Assembly (NCBI RefSeq): GCF_000375465.1
Contig: NZ_AQXH01000008.1
Location: forward strand, 1-64,000
From: Balneola vulgaris DSM 17893
Lineage (GTDB): Bacteria; Bacteroidota; Rhodothermia; Balneolales; Balneolaceae
Reading direction: 5' to 3'
DNA length: 64,000 bases
Positions 60,916-64,000 of this stretch are shown in pieces (within the stretch, counting starts at the first letter, position 1; the number at the start of each line of letters is the position of its first letter). A program made the position numbers and the translations under genes. The notes beneath the pieces were generated by a model. The model did no database searches and was not told where the DNA came from. It saw only the letters and a list, made by a program, of their open reading frames with translations.

Positions 60916-60940
60916 AGTAATGGGTATGGCTAAGCTAGAA

Positions 60941-62407
60941 TTATGCGGTTTGCGATTTCTTTGTGAGTAGATCTCTTATTTCAGATACCTCATCTTTATC
61001 GGATAGAATTAACAACTTGTCTTGAACTTCAATTACCGTGGAACCTTTGGGTACAATAAATTTTCCATCTCGGTTGATGAGGGTAATTAATACATTTTCA
61101 GCTAAGCCTAAATCAAGTATTTGTTTGCCCACAGCAAAATCACCATTGGAAACACGAACTTCTTTAAGCGCAGCTTTAGTGTCTATCGTAGGTTCTAGTT
61201 CAATGGGGTAGCGAGTTTTTTCATAAAGGGGTTCATCCAATTTCAAGAGTCGGGCAGCAAGTGGGATGGTAGGACCTTGAATTAATACAGAGGTAACCAC
61301 TACAAAGAAGATGATACTAAAGAATAACTCTGCGTGCTCCATGCCAGCAACTAAGGGGAAAGTTGCCATGATGATTGGAACAGCACCACGTAGACCCACC
61401 CAAGATAACAACGCCTTAGATTTTATATTGAAGCGAGTGAACATCAGACTTAAAAATACACTAATTGGGCGCCCAATGAAGATAAGTACCAATGCAATAA
61501 TCATCCCTTCAGGAGCAACTTTAAGAATTTGATTTGGAAATACTACTAAGCCCAAGGTTAAAAACATACAAATTTGCATAAGCCACCCGATGCCATCAAA
61601 AAAGTTCAACAGGCTTCGTTTATGAACAAATGTTGAGTTTCCTAATACTAATCCAGCAAGGTAAACCGCTAAAAAACCACTACCGCTTAGCAAATCTGTA
61701 CATGCATAGATAAGGGGAACAAAAGACAGTGATAGTACAGGATATAATCCATCATAGGTTAAATTGGACCGGTTTATAATCCAATTAATAGCCTTCCCAA
61801 ATAGAATTCCAAGAACCGCACCAATTACCATTTGCTTCACAAATAGAAGCAATAAAGACAAGCTTGACATATCTGGAATTGTAAGGAATTGAATAAGGCC
61901 TATGGTTAAGAAAATGGCCATAGGGTCATTGGTGCCTGATTCAAATTCAATAAGTTCTCGTAGGCGATATTTGAACCCAATGGAATGCGATCTTAGTACC
62001 GAAAACACAGCTGCAGCATCGGTAGAAGAAACTATAGCTCCAAAAAGAATTCCTTCAAGGATGCTTACATTTAGAATAAGAGATACCAAATACCCAACAA
62101 TCAAAGAACTAAGTAGAACGCCAAAAGTAGAAAGAAGGAGGCCAGGTCCTATGATAGGTTTAACCTTTCGCCATTTGGTATCAAGACCGCCAGAAAATAG
62201 AATATAGATAAGAGCGATAATACCTAGTTGCTGGGCAAGTTCATAGTCTTCAAAATAAACGACCCCTATGCCATCCGAGCCAAATATCATCCCTATGCCA
62301 AGAAAAATGAGCAGGGAAGGGATGCCATACTTCACCGATAACTTGCTGGAAAAGATACTCACCAGCAGTAACAAGGCACCTAGTAATAAATAGATTGAAA
62401 CAATCAC
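60941..62407 (-). CDS. K+/H+ antiporter, CPA1/NhaP2 (CvrA) type
   Basis: The 488 residues (GTG start) have about 12 transmembrane helices of the CPA1 cation:proton antiporter fold. IFGSDGIG, the conserved SSTDAAAVFSVLRS and FESGTNDPMAIFLTIGL carry the ion-site Asp residues. The C-terminus has a TrkA-C (RCK_C) domain: GKQILDLGLAENVLITLINR, GKFIVPKGSTVIEVQDKLLI. This matches the NhaP2/CvrA group, which exports K+ (or Na+) in exchange for protons and serves volume and pH control. The TrkA-C domain suggests nucleotide or c-di-AMP regulation. Confidence 0.93.
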   Translation of the reverse strand: MIVSIYLLLGALLLLVSIFSSKLSVKYGIPSLLIFLGIGMIFGSDGIGVVYFEDYELAQQLGIIALIYILFSGGLDTKWRKVKPIIGPGLLLSTFGVLLSSLIVGYLVSLILNVSILEGILFGAIVSSTDAAAVFSVLRSHSIGFKYRLRELIEFESGTNDPMAIFLTIGLIQFLTIPDMSSLSLLLLFVKQMVIGAVLGILFGKAINWIINRSNLTYDGLYPVLSLSFVPLIYACTDLLSGSGFLAVYLAGLVLGNSTFVHKRSLLNFFDGIGWLMQICMFLTLGLVVFPNQILKVAPEGMIIALVLIFIGRPISVFLSLMFTRFNIKSKALLSWVGLRGAVPIIMATFPLVAGMEHAELFFSIIFFVVVTSVLIQGPTIPLAARLLKLDEPLYEKTRYPIELEPTIDTKAALKEVRVSNGDFAVGKQILDLGLAENVLITLINRDGKFIVPKGSTVIEVQDKLLILSDKDEVSEIRDLLTKKSQTA

Positions 62408-62537
62408 TATAGGTTAGATATAAGGCAAGAAATTGGTAATTCTAAACATCGAAAATATACGAAGCCAAAAAATTACATCTATGTTAAAGTGAGTATTAGT
62501 TGGGTTCATTCTCGGAGTAGAAGAGATACTTACAAAC

Positions 62538-64000
62538 CTACCTTCCTTCAAAGTAAGCGCGGACTTCGTCGGCGGATTTGGTGTTAAGCACTCGTTCTTT
62601 TTCGAATTTGCCTTTGCGGGCAATACGCACGCCGTATTTCATAACATCAATCCCGTCGATGCTATGCGCATCAGGGTTAACGGAAGTCATCAACCCCACC
62701 TCTTTGGCTTTGTTTCCAAACTTCCAATCTAAGTCGAGGCGCCATGGGTTCGCATTGATCTCAATAGCGGTATTGTGTTCTGCGGCAAGGGTAATCAATT
62801 CATTTAAATCGATATCGCTTTCGTTACGCTTTAGCAAGAGTCGACCCGTTGGGTGACCAATCATACGTGTATATGGGTTTTTGATAGCTTGCCTGAAGCG
62901 CTCCATCATCTTGGCATGAGGCATTTCCAGCGATTGGTGTACACTGGCAATAATGAAATCAAAACCAGCTAGGATATCGTCCTCATAATCGAGGCTACCG
63001 TCAGCAAGGATATCAGACTCAATACCTTTAAATACCACAAAATTAGTACCCGCTTCCTTGAATTCAGCATTCAATGCATCAATTTCGTCCCACTGTCTTT
63101 TTACATCGTCGGCGCTAAGTCCACCAGCATAAGCAGCCGTTTTAGAGTGGTCGGTGATGCCCAGATATTCGTAACCTCGCGCTATACAAGCTTCGGCCAT
63201 CTCACGAATCGAGAACTTGCCATCACTCCAAGTACTATGGGCATGGATCACCCCTTTGATATCGGCTTCGGTGACTAATTCTAGCGTTTCTTGTTCTTCA
63301 AATATCTCAAACTCACCACGGTCTTCGCGGAGCTCTGGTGGCACGAAGTTCAGATCTAGCATCTTGTAGATGTCGGCTTCGGACTCGTAAGGTTGTGGAG
63401 CATCAAAATCCGTTTCACCGTCTGCAGTGAGTTTATAGAGACCATACTCATTCAGGCTCATGCCCCGTTCACGTGCTCTCGAGCGCATCACCACATTATG
63501 CTCTTTACTGCCTGTGAAGTACATGAGCGCAGCTGCAAAGTTCTCTGGTTTAACAATGCGAAGATCAACCTGTCGGCCTTCATCTGTACGTACTGAGCTT
63601 TTGGTGTCGCCTTTGCCAAGCACTTCGGTCACACGCTCATGGGAGGTAAAAACCTCAAACAGGGAAGCGATGTATTGTTCTTCCGCGGCAATAAGGATGT
63701 CGATATCACCAATTGTTTCTTTGGCTCTTCGTAGTGAACCTGCTACTTCGATTTTCTGAACGCCTTCCAAATCTTTAAGGCTATCATAGATCGCCTCAGC
63801 AATAACCGTAGCTTCATCTAAACGGCAACGCTCATCGAACTTTTCCATCCATTCAATCGATTTCCGAATTTTTTCAGCAGACTTACCTCCTAATCCCGGA
63901 AGCTTTGCAAGCTCGCCACTATCAATAAGTTGTTTGAGTTCTTCTACCTCTGTAATGCCAAATTCTTTATGGATTTTGAGAATGTTCTTAGGTCCCAAGC
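62538..64000 (-). CDS. polX: DNA polymerase X family protein with PHP domain (5' end outside window)
   Basis: The gene runs off the right edge; the readable part is 487 codons. It contains a helix-hairpin-helix (AKLPGLGGKSAEKIRKSIEW), the nucleotidyltransferase motif GSLRRAKETIGDIDILI with catalytic Asp pair, VDLRIVKPENFAAALMYFTGS, the Pol X thumb, and a C-terminal PHP domain (GVIHAHSTWSDGKFSIREMA, GITDHSKTAAYAGG, ANPWRLDLDW). PolX enzymes do gap-filling DNA repair and have 3'-5' exonuclease activity from the PHP domain. The first visible codon TTG is Leu within the chain, not a start. Confidence 0.96.
   Translation of the reverse strand, partial: LGPKNILKIHKEFGITEVEELKQLIDSGELAKLPGLGGKSAEKIRKSIEWMEKFDERCRLDEATVIAEAIYDSLKDLEGVQKIEVAGSLRRAKETIGDIDILIAAEEQYIASLFEVFTSHERVTEVLGKGDTKSSVRTDEGRQVDLRIVKPENFAAALMYFTGSKEHNVVMRSRARERGMSLNEYGLYKLTADGETDFDAPQPYESEADIYKMLDLNFVPPELREDRGEFEIFEEQETLELVTEADIKGVIHAHSTWSDGKFSIREMAEACIARGYEYLGITDHSKTAAYAGGLSADDVKRQWDEIDALNAEFKEAGTNFVVFKGIESDILADGSLDYEDDILAGFDFIIASVHQSLEMPHAKMMERFRQAIKNPYTRMIGHPTGRLLLKRNESDIDLNELITLAAEHNTAIEINANPWRLDLDWKFGNKAKEVGLMTSVNPDAHSIDGIDVMKYGVRIARKGKFEKERVLNTKSADEVRAYFEGR

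Noticed and set aside
1-64000. CRISPR array, prophage, insertion sequence or toxin-antitoxin pair
   Set aside because: No spaced direct repeats, integrase, transposase, structural phage or recognisable toxin genes were seen.

Overview
This 64 kb window looks like chromosomal DNA of a marine, Bacteroidota-like bacterium, most probably of the Balneola/Rhodothermia side (Balneolota). The evidence is the moderate GC content, the weak Shine-Dalgarno sites with several TTG starts, many outer-membrane barrels and lipoproteins, and Bacteroidota-type families such as DUF4153, DUF6787-like, DUF805 and TonB-receptor-like proteins. The lineage is an inference from family content. There is no rRNA, prophage, insertion sequence or CRISPR array. 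One tRNA gene (Pro, GGG) is present.

Layout. 1-490 is a gene-free patch built from two near-identical repeats and several hairpins. 1.2-3.1 kb holds a two-gene, relatively AT-rich unit: a DEDDh exonuclease-BRCT protein and an unknown protein. 3.4-9.7 kb carries DUF58, an SDR with a beta-propeller lipoprotein, an OmpR-type two-component pair, an unusual MIP channel and small proteins. 9.8-13.6 kb is the ribonucleotide reductase operon nrdB-nrdA behind a cobalamin riboswitch. 13.7-16.5 kb is a five-gene operon (outer-membrane protein, CDGSH iron-sulfur protein, DUF423, DUF427, secreted protein). 16.6-20.7 kb groups copper-handling genes (DUF411, PCuAC, Sco, Met/His-rich outer-membrane protein, Cys/His-rich small protein). 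21.2-29.1 kb has an M14 peptidase and a TamA-like/TamB pair. 29.1-38.9 kb is a mixed housekeeping and stress region (MBL fold, YitT, GroES-like, SDR, phospholipase-D synthase, small membrane proteins, DUF2461/YdeI/VOC operon, amidase, K+ channel, cold-shock protein). 38.9-46.5 kb includes an M14 peptidase, a DUF805-SRPBCC fusion and a Rieske-glutamate-synthase fusion. 46.6-53.8 kb is an envelope polysaccharide and glycosyltransferase region. 54-64 kb holds tRNA-Pro, methylmalonyl-CoA epimerase, DUF4153, an AI-2E-type permease, a TonB-receptor-like barrel, a K+/H+ antiporter and the 5'-truncated polX.

The most informative system is the nucleotide-reduction operon. Aligned by motif to E. coli NrdB, the small subunit has Phe where the radical tyrosine should be and Glu where the first metal ligand is Asp. 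This is the pattern of chlamydial class Ic enzymes with a Mn/Fe cofactor. The operon leader is a cobalamin riboswitch, which suggests that a B12-dependent class II enzyme elsewhere takes over when cobalamin is plentiful. The methylmalonyl-CoA epimerase at 54.2 kb fits a B12-using metabolism. Other unusual points are the Rieske domain fused to a glutamate-synthase FMN/3Fe-4S domain, a MIP channel lacking the selectivity-filter Arg, and an M14-type protein with changed zinc and substrate residues.
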